This document shows positions 9,679 through 20,462 of a stretch of 22,758 bases of DNA, piece after piece. The DNA is taken from the NCBI GenBank assembly GCA_018985235.1, contig JADGIG010000080.1, positions 1-22,758 on the forward strand, in the 5' to 3' direction. The notes under the pieces were generated by a model that saw only the letters and a program-made list of their open reading frames with translations, did not search any database and was not told where the DNA came from. The stretch is from Sanchytrium tribonematis. Taxonomy: Eukaryota > Sanchytriomycota > Sanchytriomycetes > Sanchytriales > Sanchytriaceae. Made by a program: the position numbers and the translations under genes. How positions within the stretch are numbered: the first letter of the stretch is position 1; each line of letters begins with the position of its first letter.

Positions 9679-11046
9679 ATGGAAGAGGTCGACTCGGTGC
9701 CAAAGCTAGATTACCAAAAAATGGCTGATGAACTGAGAGATGGCTTATATAATGAGTTCGAAATGCAACAAATGGATTTCCTGCAGGTTTTAAAAGATGC
9801 GAAGGATAAGTGTAATGCTAACTTATTTCGATTTTTAATTAATTATGTTGCTTTAGTGGATTTCAAACCCATTGAATCCCATCTAGAACAGTTTAAGGAA
9901 ATTGCTTTAAATTTGAGTTTTGAAAACATGCTTTCTCTGCTGCTTTATAATATATATATAAAGAAGGATGATGTTGAATGGATACAATGTCATAAAGAGT
10001 TTGTATTGGAAAATGGTAATGAATATACTGATGAGCTCTTACTTTATTGTGCTTTATCGAAGGATGATGTAAACGATAATTTATATGTGAGAATAATGAA
10101 TCTTTTAGAGCATCCCGAGAATAGAGAACCCTATTTGAAGCTTCTCATTCATTGCTCAGAGGTGAATCCAACAAATTTTCTTTTTAATTGTTTACTTGAA
10201 TGGGTTATAGATGGAAACATAGCTATAGATCAATCTCTTCATTGTATTTTTGTTAATATCTCGATGATAGAGATTTCATTTGAGTCTTTTGAGAAATTGA
10301 CAGACTACATTTCTAGTAACAAACCAAAGCAGAGTAATAAAGACTCCAAAATAGAGTTTGACATGAATTGGAACGACGCTACTTTATTGGTTTTGGCGAA
10401 TAACATAATTACAGACAAAATTATTGCAGAGAGAGTATATTCATTATGCCAAAAACATATTTCGGTATTTTACAAGACTAGTCTGAATATTGCCTCAATC
10501 ATCGACAAATCTTTGTCATTGGAGAAAAAAAGATTTGATATGATATCCATAGGTGACTTAAATTACATTCAGTCGTTTTATAAACTTGTTATCAAACTTT
10601 CCACATTCTCAACTATGAATTACCTTTTAGATGATTTATTGGTGCCCGAAAGTGTAGACTATGTCATACAGATATACCTTAAGATGCGAGAAAGCGAAAA
10701 TACAAATGATCCACAAATGTCGACTGAAGTCCAGAGTGAGCTTATTAAATCAACGAAATGGGTTGATCTCGTTGGAGATGTACTTCAATATTATCGGTGT
10801 ATTGCATACATTCCCATTGATATACTAGAACTTTATAAAACTAAGGATATTTGGATCGACAAATTTCAATTGGAAGACGAATGGATCAAGAGCTTTGAGA
10901 AAATGGTTTTTGAAGGTGCTCGGTTGGTTAACAATGAAACAGCAAAGAGACTATTGAAAGGGTCTCGATTTTCAGTTTTAAAAGACCTTGGTGGAAATGT
11001 TGATCCGCTTGACATAAAGCTTTTTATTTCAAGCCTTGTAGAATAA
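9679..11046 (+). CDS. Unknown 455-aa helical protein
   Basis: The first in-frame ATG at 9679 gives 455 residues, uninterrupted by introns. The sequence is almost entirely predicted-helix-like, rich in Leu, Ile, Glu, Asp and Lys, with a hydrophilic Lys/Asn/Ser-rich break near residue 215. There is no signal peptide, membrane helix or catalytic motif that I can recognise. The texture is that of an ARM/HEAT-type alpha-solenoid scaffold, but I could not place it in a family. Its start lies 15 bp from the divergent RhoGAP start. Its 3' end overlaps the convergent CMC2 gene by 18 bp, and its TAA stop is embedded in an AATAAA hexamer (GAATAAACC). Confidence 0.8.
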   Translation: MEEVDSVPKLDYQKMADELRDGLYNEFEMQQMDFLQVLKDAKDKCNANLFRFLINYVALVDFKPIESHLEQFKEIALNLSFENMLSLLLYNIYIKKDDVEWIQCHKEFVLENGNEYTDELLLYCALSKDDVNDNLYVRIMNLLEHPENREPYLKLLIHCSEVNPTNFLFNCLLEWVIDGNIAIDQSLHCIFVNISMIEISFESFEKLTDYISSNKPKQSNKDSKIEFDMNWNDATLLVLANNIITDKIIAERVYSLCQKHISVFYKTSLNIASIIDKSLSLEKKRFDMISIGDLNYIQSFYKLVIKLSTFSTMNYLLDDLLVPESVDYVIQIYLKMRESENTNDPQMSTEVQSELIKSTKWVDLVGDVLQYYRCIAYIPIDILELYKTKDIWIDKFQLEDEWIKSFEKMVFEGARLVNNETAKRLLKGSRFSVLKDLGGNVDPLDIKLFISSLVE

Positions 11047-11268
11047 ACCACTTTTGATAGTCTCCAGTTTCCTCTTTTTGGATTCTGCGTTTACTTTATT
11101 ATTTTTTCGCAATTCAAGATATTCTGAATATAGGCATTTGTTCAATTCTGTCTTCTGGGTGTTACAGATTCCAAAGAACTTTCGGAATCTATACGTGTCA
11201 TGACATAGAAACAAACGCTCTATTGCGTCGCTACATTGACTTTCAGAATCTGATAAAATTGTGTGCAT
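11029..11268 (-). CDS. CMC2: CMC2-like mitochondrial twin CX9C protein
   Basis: This encodes 79 residues. It has a twin CX9C motif, Cys12-Cys22 and Cys35-Cys45, and the family signature FRKFFGICN between and within the two pairs, as in CMC2 (LKFFGYCN in the human protein). Members are imported into the mitochondrial intermembrane space through the Mia40 disulfide relay and take part in cytochrome c oxidase assembly. The length matches the human protein of about 79 residues. The last 18 bp of the coding sequence overlap the 3' end of the opposite 455-aa gene. Its start codon lies 16 bp from that of the divergent PSAT gene. The stop is immediately followed by AATAAA (TGAAATAAA). Confidence 0.9.
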   Translation of the reverse strand: MHTILSDSESQCSDAIERLFLCHDTYRFRKFFGICNTQKTELNKCLYSEYLELRKNNKVNAESKKRKLETIKSGLFYKA

Positions 11269-11284
11269 AGAAAAATCTCCGTGT

Positions 11285-12355
11285 ATGACTCATTTTTTCA
11301 ACGCTGGGCCAGCGAGTTTACCAAAACAGGCCCTAGAAGAATGCCAAAAAAAGTTTTTTGATATTGGCACTGGTGAATCAATTTTAGAAATTTCCCATAG
11401 AAGTCAATTTTTTGAAGCTACGTTAAATGAGGCTAATTCACTTTTGGTAAAGCTTTTAAATATTCCCAAAAATTACAAAATTCTATGGATGCAGGGTGGT
11501 GCGAGTTTGCAGTTTTCTGCATGTGCCCTTAATTGCTACTCTAGAACAAATCTACCTATCAGTTTTATTGTGAGTGGAATTTGGTCAAAAAAAGCATTCG
11601 ATGAGTGCAAAAAACTAAATTTACCTTGCTCTTTAGTTAAGCAATCATTTACTGAAGGTGTTCATCCCAATGAAAAGTTACCGTCTGATGGGTTTTTATA
11701 TTATTGCGCAAATGAGACAGTACATGGCGTGGAGTTTGATTTTGTGCCTGAACACAAAAATTTGATTTGTGACATGAGTAGTAATTTTTTAAGCAGGCCA
11801 GTTGATGTGTCTAATTATGCAGTCATTTTTGCTGGTGTTCAAAAAAACGTTGGGCCTGCTGGAGCTACTTTGATTATTGTCCGGGATAATCTTACCACTC
11901 AAGTCGATTATCCAATCCCTACAATGTTAGATTATTACACTTTCGCATCTACTAATTCTCTTTATAATACTCCACCTGTCAGTACCATTTTTGTATGCAA
12001 GTATGTATTACGTTGGATTGAAGAACAAGGTGGTTTGGAAGAAATGGAAAATCTTAGTCTGATGAAGTCCAAAATAATTTACGACATAATCAATCGATTT
12101 GACATGTATCATTGTCCCGTCTCTGCCCAATTCCGCTCTCGTATGAATATACCATTTAGAATTATAGCTGAATCGCAAGCTGACGGGGACTTAGAAAAAA
12201 ACTTTATAAAACAGGCTGAACAACTTGGATTATTTGGACTGTCTGGGCACAGATCCGTCGGAGGAATTCGGGCTTCTTTATATAATGCTGTTGACTGCAA
12301 TTCTGTACAAGCTCTTGGCACTTTCATGATAAATTTTGCAGAGAATAATAAATAA
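11285..12355 (+). CDS. PSAT1: Phosphoserine aminotransferase
   Basis: This encodes 356 residues starting at the ATG that gives MTHFFNAGPASLPKQALEEC, the usual N-terminus of the family. It is a PLP-dependent class V aminotransferase that converts 3-phosphohydroxypyruvate and glutamate to 3-phosphoserine, the second step of serine synthesis. Motifs seen are FNAGPASLP, EISHRS, ILWMQGGASLQF, CANETVHGVEF, CDMSSNFLSRPVDV, AGVQKNVGPAG with the PLP lysine at Lys187, and SGHRSVGGIRASLYNA near the C-terminus. Length matches the family. There are no introns. A potential upstream GTG at 11261 was not used because the ATG fits homologues. Serine supplies one-carbon units for the folate pool that MetH, two genes away, draws on. 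Confidence 0.96.
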   Translation: MTHFFNAGPASLPKQALEECQKKFFDIGTGESILEISHRSQFFEATLNEANSLLVKLLNIPKNYKILWMQGGASLQFSACALNCYSRTNLPISFIVSGIWSKKAFDECKKLNLPCSLVKQSFTEGVHPNEKLPSDGFLYYCANETVHGVEFDFVPEHKNLICDMSSNFLSRPVDVSNYAVIFAGVQKNVGPAGATLIIVRDNLTTQVDYPIPTMLDYYTFASTNSLYNTPPVSTIFVCKYVLRWIEEQGGLEEMENLSLMKSKIIYDIINRFDMYHCPVSAQFRSRMNIPFRIIAESQADGDLEKNFIKQAEQLGLFGLSGHRSVGGIRASLYNAVDCNSVQALGTFMINFAENNK

Positions 12356-12402
12356 GATTGGTTCAGTCTCTCAAAAATATTTAAAGTTTTTTTCTGAAAC
12401 AA

Positions 12403-13339
12403 ATGACTCCCGATGATTTAGAAGTTTGTATTTCGACTCTTATGAACTGTCAACTACTAAAAGAGACTCAAGTCAAATTTCTTTGCGAGAAGGCAAGAGA
12501 AATATTGGTTGAGGAGAGCAATGTTCAGCCAGTTAAAGCTCCGGTAACAATCTGCGGTGACATTCACGGACAATTGCATGATTTGTTAGAGCTTTTCAAA
12601 ATTGGTGGAGTGGTACCAGATACTAACTACTTATTTATGGGTGACTATGTGGACAGAGGTTATTATTCAGTTGAAACGGTGTCGTTATTGGTTTGCTTGA
12701 AAGTTCGATATCCTCATCGTATTACTATACTTAGAGGAAATCATGAAAGTAGGCAAATTACTCAAGTTTATGGATTTTATGACGAATGTCTTAGAAAATA
12801 CGGAAACGCTAATGTTTGGAAATTTTTTACTGATCTTTTTGATTATTTACCACTCACTGCATTAGTGGAAGACCAAATCTTTTGTTTACATGGTGGTCTA
12901 TCGCCTTCAATTGATTTGTTAGATCACATCAAGTCTTTGGATAGAATTCAAGAAATTCCACATGAGGGACCTATGTAAAACTCTTTAATTTAGGTGTGAT
13001 TTACTTTGGAGTGATCCTGATGAAAGATGTGGATGGGGGATATCCCCTCGAGGAGCTGGTTATACATTTGGCCAAGACATAAGTGAAGCTTTCAATCACA
13101 ATAATAATTTAACATTAGTAGCTCGAGCTCATCAACTTGTGATGGAGGGATATGCATGGGCTCATGATCGCAATGTTGTTACAATATTTTCTGCTCCCAA
13201 TTACTGTTACAGATGTGGCAACCAAGCAGCAATTATGGAATTTGATGAAAAAATGAAGTACGAATTCCTTCAATTTGATCCTGCTCCACGAAAAGGGGAA
13301 CCTCAAGTTACCCGCCGTACACCAGATTACTTTTTATAA
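12403..13339 (+). CDS. PP2A catalytic subunit (Ser/Thr phosphatase)
   Basis: Exons 12403-12974 and 12994-13339 encode 305 residues, close to the 309 of animal PP2A-C. Metallophosphatase motifs are GDIHGQ (52-57), GDYVDRG (80-86), GNHE (112-115), HGGLSPSID and, after the intron, [11 protein letters not shown] and [12 protein letters not shown]. The C-terminus TPDYFL is the invariant PP2A tail whose terminal Leu is carboxymethylated. It would act as the catalytic core with scaffold A and regulatory B subunits. The intron breaks the reading frame after HEGPM, and splicing restores [21 protein letters not shown] separates it from PP4 and PP6. It lies 47 bp after PSAT and 29 bp before MetH, all on the same strand. 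Confidence 0.97.
12975..12993 (+). other. 19-nt intron in PP2A-C gene
   Basis: GTAAAACTCTTTAATTTAG, phase 2 (AT | G). Splicing gives HEGPM-CDLLWSD, which is certain because PP2A is so conserved here. The branch motif TTAAT occupies positions 11-15. Retention would end translation at a TAA a few bases into the intron. Confidence 0.98.
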
Positions 13340-13368
13340 ATAAATCCTATCATTGAAAATCTAAAGGG

Positions 13369-16300
13369 ATGACACAGGCAACTTTTGACCGGCCTATCGA
13401 TGTTCAAAGTCTCATCGAAACAAAACTGAATGTCACTGTTGATATGGACTTGGCATTTCATTTAAAGGAAAAAATATTGTATATGGATGGAGGTATGGGT
13501 ACAATGATTCAAGAATACAAGTTGGAGGAGAATGACTATAGAGGGGAATTATTAAAAAATCATGACTCGGATTTAAAAGGCAACAATGACATTTTGTCAA
13601 TTACACGTCCAGAAATTATTAAAGAAATTCACCTGAAATACCTTCAGTTTAGTGATATCATAGAGACAAACACATTTAGCAGCACCCAAACTGCACAGGC
13701 CGATTACAACTGTCAGCATCTTGCATATGAGCTTAATTTTAAGTCGGCTTTAATCGCAAAGGAGTGTTGTATACAGACAATGAATGAGATTATGGAGCCA
13801 AGATGGGTTGCTGGTTCTCTCGGCCCAACAAACAGAACTTTGAGCATAAGTCCGAGCGTCGAAAATCCTGCTTATAGAAACATTACATTTATGGAGCTTG
13901 TTGATGTTTATAAAGAGCAAGTTAAAGGACTGATTGCAGGAGGTGTGGATCTCTTATTGGTTGAAACCATATTTGACACTCTCAATGCAAAAGCTGCAAT
14001 ATACGCAATTAAAGATCTAGAAGAGCTTCGAGAGATACCAAAACTCCCGTTATTTATAAGCGGCACCATTACTGATCAAAGTGGCAGAACACTAAGTGGT
14101 CAAACAGGTGAAGCTTTCGTGATATCCATGGATCATGGCGATCCTTTAGCTATCGGATTAAATTGTGCATTGGGTGCCGATCTCATGAAACCTTTTATGT
14201 CGAATATTTCCACTTTCACTCGACATTTCACTCTTTGCTACCCAAACGCTGGATTGCCCAATACATTTGGCGAATATGATGAGACTCCGGATTCTATGGC
14301 TGCCCAAATAGTAGAATTCGTCAAAGACGGGCTTGTGAACATCATTGGTGGCTGTTGTGGGACTACTCCAGCACATATACAAGCAATCAGAAATGCCACC
14401 AAAGACTATAAACCTAGATTGAAGCCCTCAACCGATCACACTCAGAATTATTTCTGTTTAAGTGGATTAGAACCAATGATACAGCTTGAAAACATTAGAT
14501 TTATCAACATCGGGGAAAGATGTAATGTCAGTGGAAGTCGAAAATTCGCAAGATTAATCAGAAATAATGAATTTGAAGACGCTTTAACTATAGCTCGAGC
14601 TCAAATAGAGAATGGAGCTCAAATTATTGATATAAATGTAGACGATGGTATGATTGATGGTGAAACAACAATGCGAAAATTCTGTAATTTGATTATCCCT
14701 GAACCGGATTGCTCTAAAGTTCCAATTATGGTGGATTCAAGCAACTTTGCAGTGATAAGGAATGGATTGGAATGTTTGCAGGGAAAGTGCATTGTCAATA
14801 GCATTTCTCTTAAGGAAGGAGAAGTAGACTTTCTTAAAAAGGCACGGGAGATTAAAAAATTTGGAGCTGCTGTTGTTGTGATGGCATTTGACGAAAATGG
14901 CCAGGCGGCAGATTGTGATGAAAAAGTTCGCATTTGCTGTCGCAGTTATGAATTACTTGTAGGAATAGGTTTTAATCCAAAGGATATCGTATTTGATCCA
15001 AATATACTGACAATTTGCACCGGTATGTCTGAGCATGACAACTACGCCGTTGAATTTATCAATGCTGCAAAAATTATACGGGAAAAATGTCCAGGATGTG
15101 GGATTAGTGGTGGTGTCAGTAACGTTTCCTTTAGCTTTAGAGGAAAAGAAGTTATAAGAGAAGCAATGCATTCTGTATTTTTATATCATGCCATCAAAAA
15201 TGGCTTATCAATGGGAATCGTAAATAGTGGTTTCTTGACTGTTTACGATGAAATCGATAAACATTTATTAAAACTATGTGAGAATGCCATACACAACGCT
15301 GATCCGGATGTGACAGAAAAACTTCTGACTTTTGCTGAAAATACTTCAGGCAAAGTTGCCCAAGTCAATGTACAAGAATGGCGGTCTCTTGCTGTAGAAG
15401 AAAGACTAAAGCACGCACTAGTGAAAGGAATTGCTGACTTTGTGGAAGTGGATGTTGAAGAGGCTCGTCAATCTTATGAAAGGCCTCTCCATATAATCGA
15501 AGGCCCCCTAATGAGTGGAATGCAAGTAGTTGGTGATTTTTTTGGGCAGGGCAAAATGTTTTTGCCACAGGTAATCAAAAGCGCAAGGGTTATGAAAAGA
15601 GCTGTGGCGTACTTGATACCATTCATGGAAGAAGAAAGGTTATCCAGTTTAGAAGACACTTCTGGAGATATGTATAACGGTACTGTGGTTATAGCAACGG
15701 TTAAAGGAGATGTTCATGATATTGGAAAAAATATTGTCGCAGTGGTTCTTGGCTGCAACAATTTTAGAGTAATAGATTTAGGAGTCATGTGCCCTTGCAA
15801 AACCATTTTAGAAAAAGCGGTTGAAGTAAAGGCAGACGTAATTGGACTATCAGGTCTTATTACTCCCAGTTTAGATGAAATGATTTCTGTTGCAAGAGAA
15901 ATGGAAAAAAGGGAATTAAAGTTTCCTTTGCTCATAGGTGGCGCTACGACGAGCAAAATGCACACTGCTGTTAAAATTTCCCCAAAATATTCACAACCAG
16001 TTGTCCATGTGCTGGATGCCTCCAGAAGCGTGGTAGTAGTTAACAACTTGATTGATGAAAATAGAAAGCTCGATTATATGGAAGATCTGAATGAAGAATA
16101 TGATGAACTGCGAACCGAGCATTATGAAGGACTCCTAGAGCGTAAATTCTTGTCTTTAGAGCAATGTCGAGGGAAAAAAGGAATATATAATCACATTATT
16201 TGTAAGCCTGCTTCAATTGGTGTTTTCTCCATAAAAGATTTTGATTTGAGTAGGTTAGTGGATAAGATTGACTGGAATCCATTTTTCGTCATTTGGCAAC

Positions 16301-17156
16301 TTCGTGGCAAGTATCCCAATAGAGGCTATCCAAAAATTTTTAATGACCCGGATGTAGGAGAAGAGGCCGTTAAATTATTCAACGATGCTAACAATCTAAT
16401 TAAGGAGATTATAGCCAAAAAATTAATGGTTGCAAACGGAGTTTTTGGAATTTTTCCTGCAAAACAATCTGGAGATGATATTTCAGTGTATGATGCTTCA
16501 TTTGAAAAAGTAGAGGCCGTTTTACACGGTCTTAGACAACAAGCAGAACATGAAATAGACGAGTATCTTTGTCTTAGTGACTTTATATCTCCATCCGAAA
16601 AAGATTACATTGGCATGTTTGCTGTGGGAATATTTGGAGCCGAGGAGCTTTCAGATATGTATGAAAAAAAACATCTCGACGACTACAATTCTATCATGAC
16701 CAAGGCCGTAGCTGATCGATTAGCTGAGGCATTTGCCGAAGTTTTACATGAGGATGTTCGTAAGAAGCACTGGGGATATGCAAGTGATGAAGATTTTGAT
16801 TCAAAGGAACTCCTGAGCATATCGTATTCAGGCATTCGACCGGCTCCAGGTATTTAATTTTAACAAAGGATATCCATCACAGCCGGATCACACTGAAAAA
16901 TTAACGATATGGAAATTATTAAATTGCGAAGAAAATTGCGGGGTAACTTTAACTGAGTCATTGGCGATGAATCCGGCAGCCTCAGTTTCTGGGCTTTATT
17001 TTGCAAATCGAGAATCTAAATATTTCGCAGTGGGTAAGATTTCGAAAGACCAGGTTCAAGATTATGCAAAGCGCAAGGATATGAAGATTGAAGATGTGGA
17101 GAGATGGCTTTCGCCTATTCTTTCATACGGTAGCATTCATTCACGTAGAAATATAA
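13369..17156 (+). CDS. MTR: Cobalamin-dependent methionine synthase
   Basis: Three exons (13369-16849, 16869-17129, 17149-17156) encode 1249 residues, against 1265 in human MTR. The enzyme transfers a methyl group from methyltetrahydrofolate to homocysteine through cobalamin. Domains in order: homocysteine-binding ([13 protein letters not shown]; zinc ligands in LNCALGADL and [10 protein letters not shown]), pterin-binding ([30 protein letters not shown]), cap plus B12-binding ([11 protein letters not shown] with cobalt-ligand His783; [17 protein letters not shown]) and the SAM-dependent reactivation domain ([12 protein letters not shown] across intron 1; [26 protein letters not shown] end). 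All catalytic modules are intact. The final exon holds only 8 coding bases. The gene implies access to vitamin B12 and a reductase partner. Only 51 bp separate it from SET1. Confidence 0.97.
16850..16868 (+). other. 19-nt intron 1 in methionine synthase
   Basis: GTATTTAATTTTAACAAAG, phase 1 (G | GA). Splicing joins RPAPG to [10 protein letters not shown], the conserved activation-domain motif. The branch motif TTAAC occupies positions 11-15, and the 3' splice site is AAG. Confidence 0.97.
17130..17148 (+). other. 19-nt intron 2 in methionine synthase
   Basis: GTAGCATTCATTCACGTAG, phase 1 (G | AA). Splicing ends the protein as SPILSYEI, matching the family's GPILGYDxD-type ending. It leaves a terminal coding exon of 8 nt including TAA. 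The branch motif TTCAC occupies positions 11-15. Retention would add about 31 unrelated residues and run past the SET1 start codon. Confidence 0.88.
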
Positions 17157-17207
17157 TTTTTATCAATTTTGTTCTGGTAATAAATTGTGGCAATTTTTCA
17201 AGAAACA

Positions 17208-19020
17208 ATGGAGAAATCTCTTAAGTCGGCGTTTCCCTTGACCAAGGATATGATCGAGTCAGAGTTACCATGCAAAGTTCGTGAATTTGACGGAACATTT
17301 GCGATTATTGAGGAATCAAAACCAAGTTTGAAAGATGGACATTTCAGTTTTTCAAATGATGTGCCTAGCATAATTGAACCAGCTAAACGGCGACCTTTAA
17401 ACAAGATCGAGGAAGGTTATACGATAACTTTTAATAAAGAAAATGCTACTCCCCTAACAGAGATCGAAGGGAACGTCACTTTGGGACTAACAATGCCTGA
17501 TGTATATCCGTTCTTGCATATTAAAGGACTCAGCGACTTCACCAAAATTACTGGTCATAAGACTATCGGCTACAACGAGTGCGTGGTTACAGGGCTTTCA
17601 GTCAAAGATATGGAGAAACTGCGAAGTTCAATTTACAAGGATGTGAAGGATGCCTCAGGATCAATAGAATTGTTCATTTCGCCTCGTCCGACATCGCCTG
17701 AAAATCTAGAACGATTTAATCCAAAGGAATTTTTTGTCAAAAAATTACGAGACAGAATAGAAGAGGATGTATGGAAATTGGTCGATAAAATATACGAAAA
17801 AAACTTCTCCAGAAATGAGTCGAACAATCTTGAATTAAGCTCTGCTAATTTTGATCCGATAAAGCTGGAACAAGTATTTAATAATTCCTCAAGTAAAAAG
17901 AAAACTAAGAGATCGGTTGTCGAAATTTTCGAGACATCCGGAAGCTCTGATGGTGCTTTTATAGCAGAACTTGACAGTCAAATTTTAGCGCTTCATCCAA
18001 AAAAGGTGAAAAAAGTTAAAAAGAAAGTCGCTTCGAAGGCAAAAAAATCTGAGAAAGAAAAGTTAAAAAAATCTCTGCATCATATCAGCCTTCTTGATAG
18101 ATCATCAGATCTAAAATTGTATGATTTCGACGATATTGTAGCTAAAGATTTTGTTAATTTTGATTACGTTTGCCCTAGAAGGTCTGGTGATTTTGTGGAA
18201 AACAGACTTGGAATGGACGAAGAAGATCGTCTTGCTTATTCTTTTGCACTAAATCCTAAATTTGACTTGACAGATGAAGAAAAGTACAATTTTAAAATAG
18301 TTCTTATGGAAGCGGGTGAATGTCAGAGGGAATTGCCGCATCGCACCATAGATTATGAAGAAAAGGTTCGCTACCTTCCACAGAGAGCCAAATACAGACT
18401 AGAATTGCCGCATTTACCTTCTGTTGATCCTAAAAAAGTTGCCGATTTAAGTGACACAAGGGCGTCTTTAAGAGCAGCCAGAGCAGAGCAACGAAGGCTG
18501 GAAAGAGATTTAGAAAAAACACGTGCTGAGGAAAGCGAAGCATTCAAGTTTAATCAGCTTAAAGTTAGAAAGAAAAAACTATTGTTTGCCAAGTCCTTCA
18601 TTCACTCATGGGGCCTTTTTGCCAGAGAGGTAATACCAAAAGGTGAAATGGTTATTGAGTATGTTGGAGAAGTCGTAAGGGCGAAAATTTCGGATTTTAG
18701 AGAACAAGTATACGCATTAGAAGGTATGCACTCGAGCTATTTTTTTAGAATCGATGAAGATCTTGTCATTGACGCTACCTATGTAGGAAATTTTGCTAGA
18801 TTTATTAATCATTGGTAATCTCTATTCATGCAGCTGTGACCCAAATTGCTATGCGAAAACAATAACAGTTGATGGAAAAAAGAAAGTTGTTATATACGCA
18901 GGTAGGGATATTAAGGTAAGTGAAGAAATTACCTACGATTACAAATTTCCAGAGGAAGACATTAGTCTGAAAGTCAAGTGCTTTTGCGGAGCCAGAACAT
19001 GCAGGGGTTCATTGAATTAA
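17208..19020 (+). CDS. SET1/SETD1-type histone H3K4 methyltransferase
   Basis: Exons 17208-18814 and 18834-19020 encode 597 residues. The ATG at 17208 has a good context (ACAATGG). The C-terminus is a SET1 catalytic module: [20 protein letters not shown] at about 448, [53 protein letters not shown] across the intron, [10 protein letters not shown], and post-[16 protein letters not shown]. The region before it, with paired Arg-rich segments ([20 protein letters not shown]), sits where the n-SET domain should be. A Lys-rich stretch near residue 270 looks like a nuclear localisation signal. SET1 is the catalytic subunit of COMPASS and methylates H3K4 at active promoters. I see no RRM, and the protein is short for SETD1. 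MLL is less likely because no PHD or FYR domains are present. Confidence 0.93.
18815..18833 (+). other. 19-nt intron in SET1 gene
   Basis: GTAATCTCTATTCATGCAG, phase 2 (TG | C). It splits the most conserved SET motif and splices to give [14 protein letters not shown]. The branch motif TTCAT occupies positions 11-15. It is the only one of the seven ending in CAG. Confidence 0.98.
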
Positions 19021-19036
19021 ATCAACTTCATTAAAT

Positions 19037-20462
19037 TTATTGGGTCCAATTTTCGGTCAAGTATGCCTGTAGTTGTCTTAAATCAATTGTGCCAATCGCA
19101 AAGAAATAATACACAGCTCTCTCATAAAATTCATATTTTAGCACGTCCTGGCATTCTGAATCCTTAAAAATACAATTATCTAGTAGACGCCTTAGTTGGT
19201 GGGGTAGAAAATGGCGCTCCATTTTGATTAAGTTTTGAAATGTACTGCCAGGTTTGCCTCGCTTACGGTAGTATTGCTTAAATAAGTGATCAAGCTGATC
19301 ATTTTTGTTGAATGGCTTATTCATGTCAATAAGTAGATGAGTTAGAATAGGTGCAGCGGAGTAAGAAAACGGATTCCATGTTGCACTTGTTTGAGTTAGC
19401 TGTTGCAGTCTCTGTCGAACTGAGAGTCTTTCATAGGGTGTCATACTTTTTTCGACTGTCATTAAACAAAATATTTTCATATACCAAACCACAAAATTTA
19501 GAAATGCTGGGTGATCAGAGTTGAACCTATTGGATTGAAGGTTATTTAAAATCTCGATTATACCGTCAATATTTCTTTCTTCTAAATAAACCAGCATAGA
19601 TTTTGGAGATCTTTTATCCCTTAGCAATTTTGTCAACGATGGTACTCGTTTATAAACAACACCCATAGATAATAGATGCTCTTTCATCCAGCCTAAGTAA
19701 ATTAGATTTACCTTGGAGACCATGATATAAATCCACTTGAGAGCACGGAGCTAAGATTTTCTTGTAGTGAGTTCTCAAAGGAATGCTCTTGTCAGGATTT
19801 AAAATTAAATAATAATTATCAGATTTCTTGTACATATCAACGCAAATCAACATAGCTGTAGACTCGTCAATTTCTACATTAATGAGTCTGCAAACGACTA
19901 CAAACAAACTTACAACACTTTGTGCATATTGAAGAAATCCCATAATATCCTCCAATTTGATTAATGTTCTAGCACCACCCTGAAATCGTTCCTCGAATTT
20001 AAAGAATTGCTGGCTGGGCGTCAAGTAAAGTTCTACTAGTTTGGAAAATTCAACACCATTATTTACAACCTTTAATTCGGACAGCCATTTGACACAGTTA
20101 AAAACCCAAAGAACTAACTCTTGAAATTCATCCATTGATGGATTTGGTGCAACCTGGTATTCGCTAAATGCAGAAATAGATTCGCAAGATTTATATCTTT
20201 GTAAAACTTCAACACTTGTAATGCACTTCACAGAATTTAGTACAGATTTGAGATAAACAATTACTTCTGGAATATGAATTGGATTGCAATTTAAATTTTT
20301 GAGTTTTCGAATTTGTGCATCTAAATCCTGAGCGTAATTAAGTCTCCATTTTCTAAGCAATATGCTCATATGGATGCCTTGAAAATAGGAAAATAAGATT
20401 TCCTCATATGGCTCGTAATGCCGCAATAATGTTGACAAGAGTATTCGCTGACAGTCAGACAT
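19037..20462 (-). CDS. Unknown 468-aa helical protein
   Basis: Exons 20462-19712 and 19692-19037 encode 468 residues. The protein is helical, with no membrane segment or catalytic motif that I can recognise. Distinctive segments include CSQVDLYHGLQGWMKEHLL across the splice junction, YERLSVRQRLQQLTQ, and ERHFLPHQLRRLLDNC. It reads like a subunit of a large nuclear or scaffold complex, but I could not assign a family. The intron is inferred from the exact 19-nt pattern and restored frame, not from homology. Its stop is 16 bp from the convergent SET1 stop, and the TAA is embedded in AATAAA (CAATAAAT). Minus-strand ATTGG (CCAAT-box-like) sequences lie upstream of the start. Confidence 0.8.
19693..19711 (-). 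other. 19-nt intron in 468-aa gene
   Basis: GTAAATCTAATTTACTTAG, phase 1 (G | GC). Inferred because the two frames join only by removing these bases and the sequence fits the same rigid pattern as introns in conserved genes. The branch motif TTTAC occupies positions 11-15. Confidence 0.88.

Noticed and set aside
11261-11284. PSAT start at upstream GTG (11261)
   Set aside because: The ATG at 11285 gives the family N-terminus. The GTG version would overlap the CMC2 start and add eight unrelated residues.
17187-17207. SET1 start at an upstream GTG
   Set aside because: A eukaryotic gene should start at ATG. The ATG at 17208 in ACAATGG context is the first in frame after the MetH stop.
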